A stretch of DNA of 64,000 nucleotides. Source: an uncultured Bacteroidales bacterium. GTDB lineage: Bacteria > Bacteroidota > Bacteroidia > Bacteroidales > Bacteroidaceae. Below the pieces are notes generated by a model. It ran no database searches. It was given only the letters and a program-made list of their open reading frames with translations, and had not been told where the DNA came from. Both the position numbers and the translations under genes were made by a program. Positions 42,736-52,843 of this stretch are shown here, piece by piece (position 1 is the stretch's first letter; the number at the start of each line of letters is the position of its first letter). The stretch covers positions 62,001 through 126,000 of the forward strand of contig CACXKA010000004.1 of assembly GCA_902768125.1 (NCBI GenBank). Reading direction: 5' to 3'.

Positions 42736-45700
42736 TTACATTCTTCCTCTTCTTGCACTTTGACGACCACCAAACATATTGAGGCGATAGCTGAGGTGCA
42801 GGATGGCGTAACTGGTGATGGCATTCACCTCACGGTCCGTCCAACCGTTGGCATTGACGGTACGCGTGAAATTCGACTGCTCATGAAGAATATCATACCA
42901 TTGGAGCATCACGGTCAGTTTCTTGCCGCGCAAGAATGCATGAGATAACTGGGCATTCCAAAGCAACTCATTGGTGTTCAGCGACTGGTCGCTATACCCT
43001 CGTTTGCTGTACATATGGAAGTCTGTGGAAAGACTGGTGCCCCACGAGAAAGTGATTTTCGTGTTGCCACCATACTGGAAGTTCCACGTGGTCAGGTTGC
43101 GTGATGCTTGCAGTTCGTTCTCTGTGCGGGCATAAGTGACATTCGTGTTCAGCGAGAAACTGATATTCTTTTTGCGGAAACTCAACGAGATCGACGGCGT
43201 GAGATTGTAGGAATGGGTGACATTGCGTTGCGATGAAGCATCTCGATTCAGATTGACAAACGAGACATGATGATTGTAGCTGCCTCGTACGGAACCACTC
43301 ACATCCCAGCGGTTCAGGGTGTCGAGTGAGATGTTGAATGTAGCGCCACCATTCGCACTCCAGTTGCCATTGAAGTTCTCTGGTCGCGAAATGCGTCCAC
43401 CTGTCTCCTCATTGTAAGTGACGATATTGCCCACAGAATTTCTGGTGCTTCTCACACTGGCGTTGGTGCTGTAGCTCCATCGACGTTGTGCCTTGGGAAT
43501 GGTGTTGCCCAAGCTGTCCTCCACATACTTGGGCGCACTTTGCCTTTGGTAGTTGACGTCAAAGTTGGTGGTGAACGAAGGCTTCAATCCTGGATTACCC
43601 ATCGTGATGGAAAGTGGATTGGTGTCATCGTAGATGTTGAGGAGTTGGGTGATGGATGGTTGCTGCGTCTGTCCACGCAAGGTCACTTGCAGGTTGCTCT
43701 GCTGGGTGAAGCGGTAGCGCATATTGAGCGTGGGCGAGTAATTCGTGACGGTACGGACCGTATCCACAGGACGCCCCAGATATTGCTGTATGTAGTGCGA
43801 ACGCTGAGGTTGGGCAGACACACCCACATTCAGGTTGATTTTATTGCGCACCAGCCGCAGCTGTAGATTGATGTTATGTCCATACTCCGTGCGTTCCGAG
43901 TATCGGCTCAGACGCGTGGAGAGATATTCCTCGTAGGGATTCTCAAGGAAGCCGAACAACCGTCCCCAATCGCGATATTCTTGCAAGGCGGCATTGAACG
44001 CTTCCTCGCCAATATCAGGGAAATCGTAAGTCAGAGGGTCATTTTTCTGATGGCTGTAACGGAAATTATAATTCACCTGTAAGAAGATACCTTGCGAACC
44101 TGCATTGCGTTGATTGCCTCCACCACGGTTGCCTCCACCACCGCCAGGACCACCACCGCCAGGACCGCCACCCTGGTTTCCACCGCCACGATTACCTCCG
44201 CCAGGACCACCACCCCTGTTTCCTCTCTGGTTGGCTTGAGGAAGGATGCTGTCAGTACTCAACGTGTCCACTGGTTCTGGCTTAGCCTTGAAGATATAGA
44301 GCGGTTCCGTATAGGTGATGCCCACATTGTAATTGAAGTTGTTGTTGGGCGAAGCCGTGTATCGGTTGGTCTGATAGGTCGAGTCATTGCCTGTCACATC
44401 CAGAGTCTTGTAAAGGTGCACCATCGAGAGGTTGGCATTTCGGTTGCTGTTTTTACTGTAGCTGATATTGCCATTGACAGCCAAGTTGCGTCCATTATTG
44501 CTGAATCGACGATGCAACTGCAACTGTGTGCTGAGATTCGTGTTTTCGCCATAACTCATCGACTTGTTCTGCCGACCATTGACAATCAGTCCCAATTCGT
44601 TCATCGTGTTCAGTCCCTCATTGCTCAGAGGATTCCTCACGTATTCGAAGGGGTCAGCGTTGAACGAGGCATTGGACGAATGACTGCGGCTGTCGCTGGT
44701 CGAGAAAGTCACGTTGGGACGGAAAGAGAGTGTGGTGACTGAGTCGATGGTCCACTGCAGGTTCATGTTTCCCGTCCAACTATTGTTGCGAGAATAGCTT
44801 TGGCTGATGCTGTTGGAGAATGCACCTCCACGCGTTCTGACGAAGTTCTCCGATCCAGTGCGGTTCCAGTTGTCGGCTGTGCTGTGGGTCCAAGTCACGC
44901 GTCCACTCATTTTCAAGTTCTTGTCGTTCTCATAGCTTGCATCCAGAGCGGCTGTCTGCGTGTTGCGCTGTCCGTTGCCATTACCTCTTCCTCGTCCTCC
45001 TCGTCCTGAGAAGTTTCGGTCGTTCACGTTGTTGGCATTGCCCATAAATGTATAACGCATTGCTCCAAAGGGCTTCATGGCGGTCAATCGGATGCCATAA
45101 CGGTTATCTGTACCATAACCCAAGTCTGGGTTGGCTTGCAATCCGCGTCGGGCGCTCTTCTTGGTGGTGAACTCCATCACAAAGTCATCCTCACCATCGT
45201 CAATACCCGTCAGTCGTGAGAGGTCACTCTTCTCATCATACACCTTCACCTTGTCAATGACATAGGAAGGCAAGTTCTTCATCACAGCGCTATTGTTTCC
45301 TGTCATGAAATCACGTCCATCCAACTTGAAACGCTTCACTTGCTTGCCATTGACGGTGATGCCTCCATTCTCATCAATTTCTGCACCAGGCAGCACCTCC
45401 ACCAACGCCTCAATGACCGAACCCTCTGGCACTGTGAAGGCATCGGCATTATAAATCAAGGTGTCATCCTTGACCACCATCTTGGGCAGGTTAGCAGTGA
45501 CGATCGCATCATCCAATTCCTTGATTTCAGGGTTCAGGGAGATGGTGCCCAAAGACATATTTGATCGTCCTTTCTTCTCAAATGGAACCATTCGTGGTTC
45601 GAAGCCGAGGAACGAGAGTTTCAGCACATAAGTGCCTGAATTGATAGAAGCAAAGCTAAAGCGTCCATTCTGGTCAGAATAGGCTCCTTTGACAAAAGTG

Positions 45701-45897
45701 GTGTCAGTCCTGTTGCGTCGGGTGGTGATTTCGTACAATTGCAAGGTGGTGTTGGAGAGTGGATCAGCTGTTGAATTATCTATAACACGTCCACTAACAG
45801 ACTCATTCCTGTTCTGTTGCGCAGCCACAGGCAATCCTCCAACAAATAGGAGGATGACCAACAAAGCGATATATCGTGTAAATGGGAATTGTTTCAT
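42736..45897 (-). CDS. Large TonB-receptor-like outer-membrane protein with internal Gly/Asn-rich loop
   Basis: 1053 residues from the ATG at 45895-45897 (MKQFPFTRYIALLV), with a signal peptide ending PVAAQ. Domain order matches the gene at 34221: regulatory-like beta domain, plug (VLPGAEIDENGGITVNGKQVKRFKLDGRDFM) and long barrel. Near residues ~560-610 is an extracellular-loop insert of GGGN, GGGP and RGGG repeats, longer than in the paralogue. It ends ILHLSYRLNMFGGRQSARRGRM, so a short basic tail follows the last strand. Together with the small barrel gene downstream it forms an outer-membrane operon. Substrate unknown. Confidence 0.8.
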   Translation of the reverse strand: MKQFPFTRYIALLVILLFVGGLPVAAQQNRNESVSGRVIDNSTADPLSNTTLQLYEITTRRNRTDTTFVKGAYSDQNGRFSFASINSGTYVLKLSFLGFEPRMVPFEKKGRSNMSLGTISLNPEIKELDDAIVTANLPKMVVKDDTLIYNADAFTVPEGSVIEALVEVLPGAEIDENGGITVNGKQVKRFKLDGRDFMTGNNSAVMKNLPSYVIDKVKVYDEKSDLSRLTGIDDGEDDFVMEFTTKKSARRGLQANPDLGYGTDNRYGIRLTAMKPFGAMRYTFMGNANNVNDRNFSGRGGRGRGNGNGQRNTQTAALDASYENDKNLKMSGRVTWTHSTADNWNRTGSENFVRTRGGAFSNSISQSYSRNNSWTGNMNLQWTIDSVTTLSFRPNVTFSTSDSRSHSSNASFNADPFEYVRNPLSNEGLNTMNELGLIVNGRQNKSMSYGENTNLSTQLQLHRRFSNNGRNLAVNGNISYSKNSNRNANLSMVHLYKTLDVTGNDSTYQTNRYTASPNNNFNYNVGITYTEPLYIFKAKPEPVDTLSTDSILPQANQRGNRGGGPGGGNRGGGNQGGGPGGGGPGGGGGNRGGGNQRNAGSQGIFLQVNYNFRYSHQKNDPLTYDFPDIGEEAFNAALQEYRDWGRLFGFLENPYEEYLSTRLSRYSERTEYGHNINLQLRLVRNKINLNVGVSAQPQRSHYIQQYLGRPVDTVRTVTNYSPTLNMRYRFTQQSNLQVTLRGQTQQPSITQLLNIYDDTNPLSITMGNPGLKPSFTTNFDVNYQRQSAPKYVEDSLGNTIPKAQRRWSYSTNASVRSTRNSVGNIVTYNEETGGRISRPENFNGNWSANGGATFNISLDTLNRWDVSGSVRGSYNHHVSFVNLNRDASSQRNVTHSYNLTPSISLSFRKKNISFSLNTNVTYARTENELQASRNLTTWNFQYGGNTKITFSWGTSLSTDFHMYSKRGYSDQSLNTNELLWNAQLSHAFLRGKKLTVMLQWYDILHEQSNFTRTVNANGWTDREVNAITSYAILHLSYRLNMFGGRQSARRGRM

Positions 45898-45992
45898 ATA
45901 TTCTATATGACCTTCAGAAATGCCAAAGGTTAAGAGACGCTCCCCGATTTGAAGAAAAAAATCCCTCCCACACATGGTGGAAGGGAAATTTC

Positions 45993-48611
45993 TTATTTCG
46001 TTGCATCTTCAACAATCTTATCAACGGCAGCTTTCAGACCCTCAGGATTCTTACCACCTGCTGTGGCGAAATGGGGCTGACCGCCGCCACCACCTTGGAT
46101 GAGCTTGCCTGCCTCACGCACATACTGACCAGCGTTCTTTCCCTCTGCCACAAGGTCGTCAGAGATAGAGACGGTCAAAGTGGGTTTGCCAGCTGCTTCA
46201 CTACCGATGACCACGAGCAAGTGCTCTGGGAACTGGCTGCGGAGCTGGAAGGCGATATCCTTCACATGTTGTGCCTCCATTGGCAGCACACCAGAGATGA
46301 CCTTCACGCCATTCACTTCACGCGCTTTCTCAATGAGCAGCTTCTTCAGTTCCTGTGCCTTCTGAGCCTTGAACTCATCCACCTGAGCCTGCAACTCCTT
46401 GTTCTCGGCAATCGCTCTCTGAACCGTTGCCATCAAGTCTGGTGCATTGTTGAGCAAGCCCTTCAGGTCGGTCATGAAGTCCTGCATCTTGTCGAGGGTT
46501 TCCTCCACAGCCTTGCCTGTGATTGCCTCAATACGACGCACACCAGCGGCGATGCTGCTTTCGCTCGTGATTCTCATCATACCCAGACGGCCTGTGCTCT
46601 GTGCGTGGCAACCACCACAGAACTCCACACTTGTGCCGAACTGAACCACACGCACCTTGTCGCCATACTTCTCGCCAAACAACGCGATAGCACCCAATTC
46701 TTTGGCTTTCTCGATAGGATAATCACGATATTCCTTCAATGAGATGTCCTCGCGAATCTTGGCATTCACCAAGTGCTCCACCTCACGAATCTGCTCTGGA
46801 GTGACCTTCTCGAAGTGAGAGAAGTCGAAACGGAGTCCGTCTGCTGTGACGAGCGAACCTTTCTGTTCCACGTGGGTGCCGAGCACCTCACGAAGTGCCT
46901 CGTCGAGCAAGTGCGTACAAGTGTGGTTGGCTTCAATCGCGCGACGCTTCTCCACATCCACACAAGCCATGAACTCAGCCTCTGGCTGCTCTGGGAGCTT
47001 ATCCACGATGTGGATTGCCACACCGTTCTCCTTCTTGGTGTCGAGCACCTGAATCTCTTCATTCTCGCTCACCAGCACACCCTGGTCACCTACTTCACCA
47101 CCCATCTCACCATAGAATGGAGTCGTGTCGAGAATCACCTCGTAAGCCGTGCGCTTCTTCTGCTGCACCTCTCTATATTTAATAATGTGGGCAGGATGCT
47201 CTGTGTAGTCGTAACCCACAAACTCGCTCTCTGCATCGTTGAGAACCACCCAGTCGCCCAGTTTCACCTCAGCAGCGTTGCGGGCACGGTTCTTCTGTTC
47301 CTGCATGCACACATCAAAGCCCTTCTCATCCACCGTCAGACCCTGCTCACGACAGATCAGTTCTGTGAGGTCGAGTGGGAAGCCGAAGGTGTCGAAGAGT
47401 GTGAACGCCTTGTCACCAGCAATCTCGGTCTTGCCAGCAGCCTTCGTCTCGTCGATGACGCCCTGCAAGAGCTTGATACCATTCTCCAAAGTGCGGAGGA
47501 ACGAGCTTTCCTCTTCCTGCATCACCTTCATCACCAGCTTCTGCTGAGCGGCAATCTCTGGGAAGGCATCGCCCATCTCAGCCACGAGTGTAGGCACCAA
47601 CTTATAGATGAATGCTTCCTTCTGATCGAGGAAGGTATAGCCATAGCGGACAGCACGACGAAGGATGCGACGAATCACGTAACCAGCCTTGGCATTCGAT
47701 GGCAGCTGACCATCAGCAATCGCAAAGGCGATGGCACGCAAGTGGTCCACCACCACGCGCATGGCGATGTCTTTCTTCTCATCCTGACCATATTGGCAAC
47801 CAGCCATATCGCCCAACACCTTGATGAGGGGTTGGAACACATCGGTGTCATAGTTCGAAGTCTTGCCCTGCAACGTGCGCACCAGACGCTCAAAGCCCAT
47901 ACCCGTATCAATCACCTTGGCTGGCAGACCTTCGAGGGAGCCGTCAGCCTTGCGGTTGTACTGCATGAACACGAGGTTCCAGATCTCAATCACCTGTGGG
48001 TGGTCTTTGTTCACCAGTTCACGTCCAGGCACCTTTGCCTTCTCCTCCTCAGAACGGCTGTCCACATGAATCTCCGAGCAAGGTCCACAAGGTCCTGTGT
48101 CACCCATTTCCCAGAAATTGTCATGCTTGTTGCCGTTGATGATGTGGTCTTTGGGCAAGAACTGCTCCCAGATGGCAGCAGCCTCATCGTCACGAGAAAG
48201 TCCCTCCTCAGGGCTGCCCTCGAACACAGTGGCATAGAGATCCTTGGGGTCAATCTTCAGCACATCCACAATGTACTCCCAAGCCCAAGAAATCGCCTCT
48301 TTCTTGAAGTAGTCACCAAACGACCAGTTGCCCAACATCTCGAACATCGTGTGGTGGTAGGTGTCATGTCCCACCTCTTCGAGGTCGTTGTGCTTGCCGC
48401 TCACACGGAGGCACTTCTGCGAATCTGCCTGACGGCGACTCTTAGGGGTCACATTGCCCAAAATGATGTCCTTGAACTGATTCATACCTGCATTGGTGAA
48501 CATCAGCGTTGGGTCGTCCTTCACGACCATAGGAGCTGATGGCACAATCAGGTGTTCCTTGCTCTCAAAAAACTTCTTGAAAGACTCACGTATCTCTTTT
48601 GCTGTCATCAT
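45993..48611 (-). CDS. alaS: Alanyl-tRNA synthetase
   Basis: 872 residues, the usual length. Class-II catalytic core at the N terminus ([36 protein letters not shown]), editing domain with zinc-binding [16 protein letters not shown] and [10 protein letters not shown], and the C-terminal oligomerisation domain with [15 protein letters not shown]. It charges tRNA-Ala and edits Ser/Gly. Met2 (48608) is an equally good start. Promoter -7 TAACTTTG reads on the minus strand near 48666-48673. Confidence 0.96.
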   Translation of the reverse strand: MMTAKEIRESFKKFFESKEHLIVPSAPMVVKDDPTLMFTNAGMNQFKDIILGNVTPKSRRQADSQKCLRVSGKHNDLEEVGHDTYHHTMFEMLGNWSFGDYFKKEAISWAWEYIVDVLKIDPKDLYATVFEGSPEEGLSRDDEAAAIWEQFLPKDHIINGNKHDNFWEMGDTGPCGPCSEIHVDSRSEEEKAKVPGRELVNKDHPQVIEIWNLVFMQYNRKADGSLEGLPAKVIDTGMGFERLVRTLQGKTSNYDTDVFQPLIKVLGDMAGCQYGQDEKKDIAMRVVVDHLRAIAFAIADGQLPSNAKAGYVIRRILRRAVRYGYTFLDQKEAFIYKLVPTLVAEMGDAFPEIAAQQKLVMKVMQEEESSFLRTLENGIKLLQGVIDETKAAGKTEIAGDKAFTLFDTFGFPLDLTELICREQGLTVDEKGFDVCMQEQKNRARNAAEVKLGDWVVLNDAESEFVGYDYTEHPAHIIKYREVQQKKRTAYEVILDTTPFYGEMGGEVGDQGVLVSENEEIQVLDTKKENGVAIHIVDKLPEQPEAEFMACVDVEKRRAIEANHTCTHLLDEALREVLGTHVEQKGSLVTADGLRFDFSHFEKVTPEQIREVEHLVNAKIREDISLKEYRDYPIEKAKELGAIALFGEKYGDKVRVVQFGTSVEFCGGCHAQSTGRLGMMRITSESSIAAGVRRIEAITGKAVEETLDKMQDFMTDLKGLLNNAPDLMATVQRAIAENKELQAQVDEFKAQKAQELKKLLIEKAREVNGVKVISGVLPMEAQHVKDIAFQLRSQFPEHLLVVIGSEAAGKPTLTVSISDDLVAEGKNAGQYVREAGKLIQGGGGGQPHFATAGGKNPEGLKAAVDKIVEDATK

Positions 48612-48871
48612 ATAAAGTTACGATTTGACGATTTACTATTTACTATTTTGGGAAAATCGGGTGCAAAGTTACAACTTTTTCTCCAAATTACTCATCTTTC
48701 CTTGAGCATTTTTCATTTACCAAAGCGCTTCGAAGCAGAAAAAAGTCCCCCACCCCCTTTTTAACGTCCTTCACAGAAGTTTTTCAAGTCCTCAAATTCC
48801 TTCAGCCTCCCTATACAAATTTTCCAAGTGGTACGCTGCTACGTTACAGCATGAGGGTGTTAGTTTTTCCG

Positions 48872-48940
48872 AATAAGGGCACCTTATTGCTCAATAAGGA
48901 ACACTTATTATTCAACAGAGGCAGGTTATTGGGAAATAAG
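48872..48940. repeat. Tandem AATAAG-N5-CTTATT mini-hairpins
   Basis: AATAAG/CTTATT pairs occur at 48872-48888 and 48893-48909, 21 bp apart and both with five-base loops. A third, less regular TTATT/AATAA pair is at 48927-48940. The first two are in register by two helical turns. Confidence 0.75.
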
Positions 48941-48962
48941 CCTTGTAGAGAAAAACCAGTCC

Positions 48963-49109
48963 TTACAGATTACAGTTCTTACAGTTAAAAAATGAGCATA
49001 ACACTTCTTTATAAAGATTATATAACTAATTAATATATATATAGTTATATAGTATATAGAGAAAAAAATGGGTGCCTCAAAAAATAACTGTAAGAACTGT
49101 AATCTGTAA
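48963..49109. repeat. Long hairpin element B (perfect 25-bp arms)
   Basis: Bases 48963-48987 and 49085-49109 are perfect inverted repeats of 25 bp. Each arm carries TTACAG three times. The 97-bp interior contains a second palindrome around ATATAACTA / TAGTTATAT. No target-site duplication was found at the edges. Confidence 0.88.
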
Positions 49110-49186
49110 TATCTAATTCTTTAGCTTTCATCTAAAAGGCTATAAAACAATAACATACAACATTAGCCAACTCCAACAACCAAGAC

Positions 49187-49352
49187 AAATCTATCAGTTC
49201 TATCAGTTTCAGTTAGCTTTCAATGGGTCTGTTATGTATCAAATTCCCCTATATTATAATATATAACTAATTAATAATTAATAAGTTATATAATAAGAAG
49301 ATAAAATTGACACCCCTTCGAAAACTAACTGATAGAACTGAAAGTGATAGAT
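49187..49352. repeat. Long hairpin element C (30-bp imperfect arms)
   Basis: Arms 49187-49216 and 49325-49354 share CTATCAG, TTTCAG and TTAG words, inverted but with two words swapped in order. The interior carries a palindrome including ATATAACTAATTAATA, which is shared with element B. Confidence 0.8.
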
Positions 49353-49766
49353 TTTGCCAGAGTAGATTTTATTTAATAATCAGTAAATCAATGACATACG
49401 ATATCACAAAGCCCTCTGTTCCTATGATGCCAAACCTTAGAAAAGGGACAGAATTCATCAAAAACAGGCTCTTTCTGGGGTCAAAAACAGGCAAAAACCC
49501 TTCATTTTGATGCATTTTATGCCACTTTCTGAACACAAAGCCTTTCCAAAAAAACAGCATCAACACCCTATTTGGAGGGGTATTTGTAGTCAAATGGCTC
49601 CTCTCAACACAAAAAGTGAGGGTTCTTTGCGAATAATTGTCCTTTCAAACCTACAGTTGCACCCTCCCCGAGCCTGCACTTGTTACTACGAAGAGGTTGC
49701 AAGTGTACCCTCGTGAGTCCACAAAATCGCCTCCAACGGCAATTTTTAAGGGGCACTTTTTTGTTA

Positions 49767-49801
49767 CCCTTAAGGGTTGCAAAATTTTCCCTTAAGGGGA
49801 A
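49767..49801. repeat. Paired CCCTTAAGGG palindromes, copy 2
   Basis: Perfect CCCTTAAGGG at 49767-49776 and 49789-49798, 22 bp apart, with GCAAAATTTT between. Same arrangement as 18624-18659. Confidence 0.8.
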
Positions 49802-49867
49802 GCAATTTTTGTGGCTGCACCTCAAAAATAAAAAAGAAATAGGACTTTTCTTTTTGTATTTCGCTCG

Positions 49868-49910
49868 GTTTGCACTACCGTTGGCTACGCCGAAAGTACT
49901 CACGTTCGAC
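49868..49910. repeat. Dispersed promoter-proximal motif, copy 2
   Basis: GCTACGCCGAAAGTACTCAC and flanks match 14452-14486. In both places a Bacteroidetes promoter with CACTTA..TCGTACCTTTG follows within about 60 bp. Confidence 0.65.
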
Positions 49911-49937
49911 AATAAAAGTTAAAATATAGGTTTTTCC

Positions 49938-49968
49938 TTTGTATTGTCCTCACTTAATCGTACCTTTG
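49938..49968 (+). promoter_or_regulatory. Promoter of lemA
   Basis: TTTG (49938-49941), 19 bp, TACCTTTG (49961-49968). Leader of about 40 bases. Confidence 0.82.
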
Positions 49969-50012
49969 TCCCCCGAAATAGGAACAATAAACCACTAAAA
50001 ACTATTATCATT

Positions 50013-50576
50013 ATGGTTACTACTATCATTATTATTGCTGTCGTTGTTGTGATTATCCTTGCCATCATCGGCATGTACAACAACCTTGTGAGACTTCGCA
50101 ACAATCGCGAAAATGCTTTTGCTGACATCGACGTGCAGCTCAAGCAGCGTTATGACCTCGTGCCTCAGTTGGTGGCTACCGTGAAGGGCTATGCTGAGCA
50201 TGAGAAGGGACTGCTCGAGAGCATCACCGCTGCCCGTTCGGCTGCCATGAGTGCCACCAGCATCGACGACAAGATCAAGGCTGACCAGCAACTCACTTCT
50301 GCCTTGGCTGGCTTGAAGGTGCAAGTGGAGGCTTATCCTGACCTGAAGGCAAACCAGAACTTCCTCCAGTTGCAGGGCGAACTCTCTGACATCGAGAACA
50401 AACTCGCTGCCGTACGCCGCTTCTTCAACTCTGCCACTCGCGAACTCAACAACGCCGTTCAGACTTTCCCCGCCAACCTCCTCGCTGGTATGTTTGGTTT
50501 CCACAAGGAAGCTATGTACGAGATTGAGGCTTCAGAACGCGCTACTGTAGAAAAGGCACCTGAAATCAAATTCTAA
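50013..50576 (+). CDS. lemA: LemA family protein
   Basis: 187 residues from the ATG at 50013 (MVTTIIIIAVVVVIILAIIGMY). A 23-codon extension to 49944 would overlap the promoter and is rejected. One N-terminal membrane segment is followed by the helical LemA domain (YNNLVRLRNNRENAFADIDVQLKQRYDLVPQLVATVKGYAEHEKGLLE; AVRRFFNSATRELNNAVQTFP). LemA proteins are frequently encoded next to M48 proteases, as here (142 bp apart). Role in envelope stress or protease regulation is inferred. Confidence 0.92.
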   Translation: MVTTIIIIAVVVVIILAIIGMYNNLVRLRNNRENAFADIDVQLKQRYDLVPQLVATVKGYAEHEKGLLESITAARSAAMSATSIDDKIKADQQLTSALAGLKVQVEAYPDLKANQNFLQLQGELSDIENKLAAVRRFFNSATRELNNAVQTFPANLLAGMFGFHKEAMYEIEASERATVEKAPEIKF

Positions 50577-50717
50577 AAGGTTTGAGATTTATTGCGGCAA
50601 GCCGCCGAAAGAAAAATAGGTAAAGACAGGGAAAAATAAATAAAAATAGTTTTATATCTTTACTTGTTTTTTTATATTTTTTCTTCGGCGCCAACGGCGC
50701 AACTTTAGCTGAGGTTT

Positions 50718-51716
50718 ATGCAGTATGTAGGTATTCAGACTCAAATTGCACGGAACAACTGGAACAGCATCATGCTGCTCCTGATGTTCCCGTGCATCAT
50801 TTTGGGAATGTTGTGGGTGTTCTGCTGCATTTTCGGATTCCAAAGCACCTATGACCCGTATGGTTACGAGCACTTCTACCTCGACACGGACATCATCAAT
50901 AAGACGTGGCTCAGTTGGGCACCTTGGGCGGTCGTGATCGTAGGCATCTGGCTGTTGATTGCGTACCTGTTCAATGCCCAGATGATTCAGCATGCCACAG
51001 GCGCAAAGCCTCTGGAACGCAAGGAGAATCCACGTGTCTATAACCTGGTGGAGAACCTCTGCATGAGTTGTGGTATGCCGATGCCAAAGGTGAACATCAT
51101 CGAAGACCCACAACTGAATGCTTTTGCTTCGGGCATCAACCAGAAGAGTTATACCGTCACGCTGACTCGTGGCATCCTCGACTACCTGGATGATGCCGAA
51201 CTGGAGGGTGTGATTGCCCACGAACTCACCCACATCCGCAATCGCGACACGAAGGTGCTCATCATCAGCATCGTCTTTGTCGGCATCCTCTCTACCCTAC
51301 TTACCGTGCTGACCCGTGGGGTGTTACGTGCATTCTTATGGAGTGGCGGTTCAAGTCGTCGCTCGAACAACAAGGGAGGTGGCGTCGCTATCTTCGTGAT
51401 CATCATTGCTGCCATCGTCTGTGCCGCCATTGCTTACTTCCTCACCCTACTCACCCGTTTTGCCATCTCGCGCAAACGTGAGTTCATGGCGGATGCTGGC
51501 GGTGCTGAACTGACACGCAATCCTCGTGCCCTCGCCTCTGCCTTGCGTAAGATTTCTGCTTATCCAGGACTTGGGCATATCAATCGTGAGGACATTGCCC
51601 AACTCTACATCATCCATCCGAAGAAACTGACGCAGAGTTTCTTCGATAAACTACAATCTCTCTTCAGCACCCATCCGAGCACAGAAGAGAGAATCCGAAT
51701 CTTAGAACAGTTCTAA
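50718..51716 (+). CDS. HtpX-like M48 zinc metalloprotease
   Basis: 332 residues with membrane segments at about 18-45 and 70-90 and again at 190-250. The zinc site is HELTH (His168, Glu169, His172), and the third ligand is in REFMADAGGAELT. The C terminus has STHPSTEERIRIL. It degrades misfolded membrane proteins in the inner membrane. The lemA gene upstream is its usual neighbour. No heat-shock promoter was recognised. Confidence 0.9.
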   Translation: MQYVGIQTQIARNNWNSIMLLLMFPCIILGMLWVFCCIFGFQSTYDPYGYEHFYLDTDIINKTWLSWAPWAVVIVGIWLLIAYLFNAQMIQHATGAKPLERKENPRVYNLVENLCMSCGMPMPKVNIIEDPQLNAFASGINQKSYTVTLTRGILDYLDDAELEGVIAHELTHIRNRDTKVLIISIVFVGILSTLLTVLTRGVLRAFLWSGGSSRRSNNKGGGVAIFVIIIAAIVCAAIAYFLTLLTRFAISRKREFMADAGGAELTRNPRALASALRKISAYPGLGHINREDIAQLYIIHPKKLTQSFFDKLQSLFSTHPSTEERIRILEQF

Positions 51717-51729
51717 AAGAGTGAAAAGT

Positions 51730-52620
51730 TCACTTCTTTAGATATTTCTTGTACGCCTCAATCATTTGCTGGCGTCGTTCTGGTGTGACCTTGATGAGTC
51801 GCGTGTTGGTGTCATCACTCTTATCAACGCCGTTGTCCTTTTCGCTCCAGTGGAAGTTACTTTGCATCTGGCCATGCAGGTCGTCATACACACGACCATC
51901 CTCACCAAAGAAGACTGACTTACTATTGGGCTCACCTGCCATCCATCCCACGAAGGGCTGCTCCACATTCCACTCGCCTGCAGCAATCAACACATAGGGT
52001 TTGCCATCAATGACCACCTCCAACAGCTTGTCCTTCACGAAGTCCAGATATTCATCGAACACCTGTTCGTAGAGCATCGCCATCGTCACCTCCGTGTTTT
52101 CCACACCCTGAAATTGGCGACGAACCAGTTCCTTCTGAACCTCACTCAACAGGTCGGCAGCAGCCATTGGTCGTTCTGATGCCATCTGCATCATCACAGC
52201 CATCGTATTGACCATCATTGGCGTGGTGCTTTCTGTGTCTTTCTTCAGCTGGAAATAGCGCTTCAACTCATCGCCATAGAAGATTGCATTCTGAAAGTCT
52301 TGGTGATTAATCGCGTTGAACATCAGCGTGAGACCTGCCTCATTGAACACGGAGTCGGGCACAACAGGCTGGATGTCAGCCACCAGGTGATAGATGCGCT
52401 CAAAGTATTTTCCTGCTGCCACCTGGTCATAGAGTTCACTCTCCTTGTTGATCAGCATCCTCGCTGCAGCGTATTGCTTCTGCCAGTCAGCAGGGTTTGC
52501 ATCAGCATCTTTTGCCACACGCTCAAATTCCTGACGTAACGTCGCATTCTGTGCGTTCACGTTGAAAGTTAGGGAACACATCATGGTCAGTGCCACCCAA
52601 AAGCATTTCTTTGCCATCAT
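51730..52620 (-). CDS. Secreted protein of unknown function
   Basis: 296 residues with signal peptide MAKKCFWVALTMMCSLTFNVNAQ (no lipobox). The body is helical, TPR-like in places (FQNAIFYGDELKRYFQLKKDTEST), then DKLLEVVIDGKPYVLIAAGEWNVEQPFVGWMAGEPNSKSVFFGEDG. It has its own promoter (TACCTTTG on the minus strand, 52657-52650). Convergent with the M48 protease gene, 13 bp away. No family recognised. Confidence 0.72.
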   Translation of the reverse strand: MMAKKCFWVALTMMCSLTFNVNAQNATLRQEFERVAKDADANPADWQKQYAAARMLINKESELYDQVAAGKYFERIYHLVADIQPVVPDSVFNEAGLTLMFNAINHQDFQNAIFYGDELKRYFQLKKDTESTTPMMVNTMAVMMQMASERPMAAADLLSEVQKELVRRQFQGVENTEVTMAMLYEQVFDEYLDFVKDKLLEVVIDGKPYVLIAAGEWNVEQPFVGWMAGEPNSKSVFFGEDGRVYDDLHGQMQSNFHWSEKDNGVDKSDDTNTRLIKVTPERRQQMIEAYKKYLKK

Positions 52621-52759
52621 AACATCAATAGATTTTTAAGTTTCTGAGGCAAAGGTACACAAATTCCATAGAACAACTCTTAATATCTAATAATTTTCGC
52701 TGAAAATCTAACAAAATTCGTTAAAGTTGGGGGTCGATGTGCATTTTTTTGTGTTTTTA

Positions 52760-52792
52760 TTTGGTATTATCTAAAAGTTTAGATTAACTTTG
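52760..52792 (+). promoter_or_regulatory. Promoter and probable BlaI operator
   Basis: TTTG (52760-52763) and TAACTTTG (52785-52792) are 21 bp apart. The perfect palindrome ATCTAAAAGTTTAGAT (52769-52784) fills the spacer exactly between the two boxes. Two further AAATCTAAAA half-sites follow in the leader, near 52799 and 52823. This is where a BlaI dimer would block RNA polymerase. Confidence 0.75.
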
Positions 52793-52843
52793 CCGCAGAA
52801 AATCTAAAAAATTAAATCAAGAAATCTAAAATATTAAATAAAT

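Larger units (their letters stand above)
48612..50012. other. 1.4-kb stretch without a supported gene
   Basis: Apart from the alaS and lemA promoters, no frame here has protein-like composition or a plausible start. The stretch holds three AATAAG mini-hairpins, two long hairpin elements, two CAAAAACAGGC direct repeats (near 49460 and 49484), a palindrome pair and a dispersed motif, each listed separately. It looks like decayed or non-coding mobile DNA, or a repeat cluster. Confidence 0.7.

Noticed and set aside
46773..48539. A 588-codon plus-strand frame opposite alaS
   Set aside because: Same shadow effect; the alaS frame holds all family motifs.
48963..49352. A CRISPR array in the repeat-rich stretch
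   Set aside because: The repeats are paired inverted arms with palindromic cores, not regularly spaced direct repeats, and no cas gene is near.
49307..49510. Small open frames in the alaS-lemA gap
   Set aside because: No ribosome site, promoter, or protein-like composition; they cross the arm of hairpin element C.
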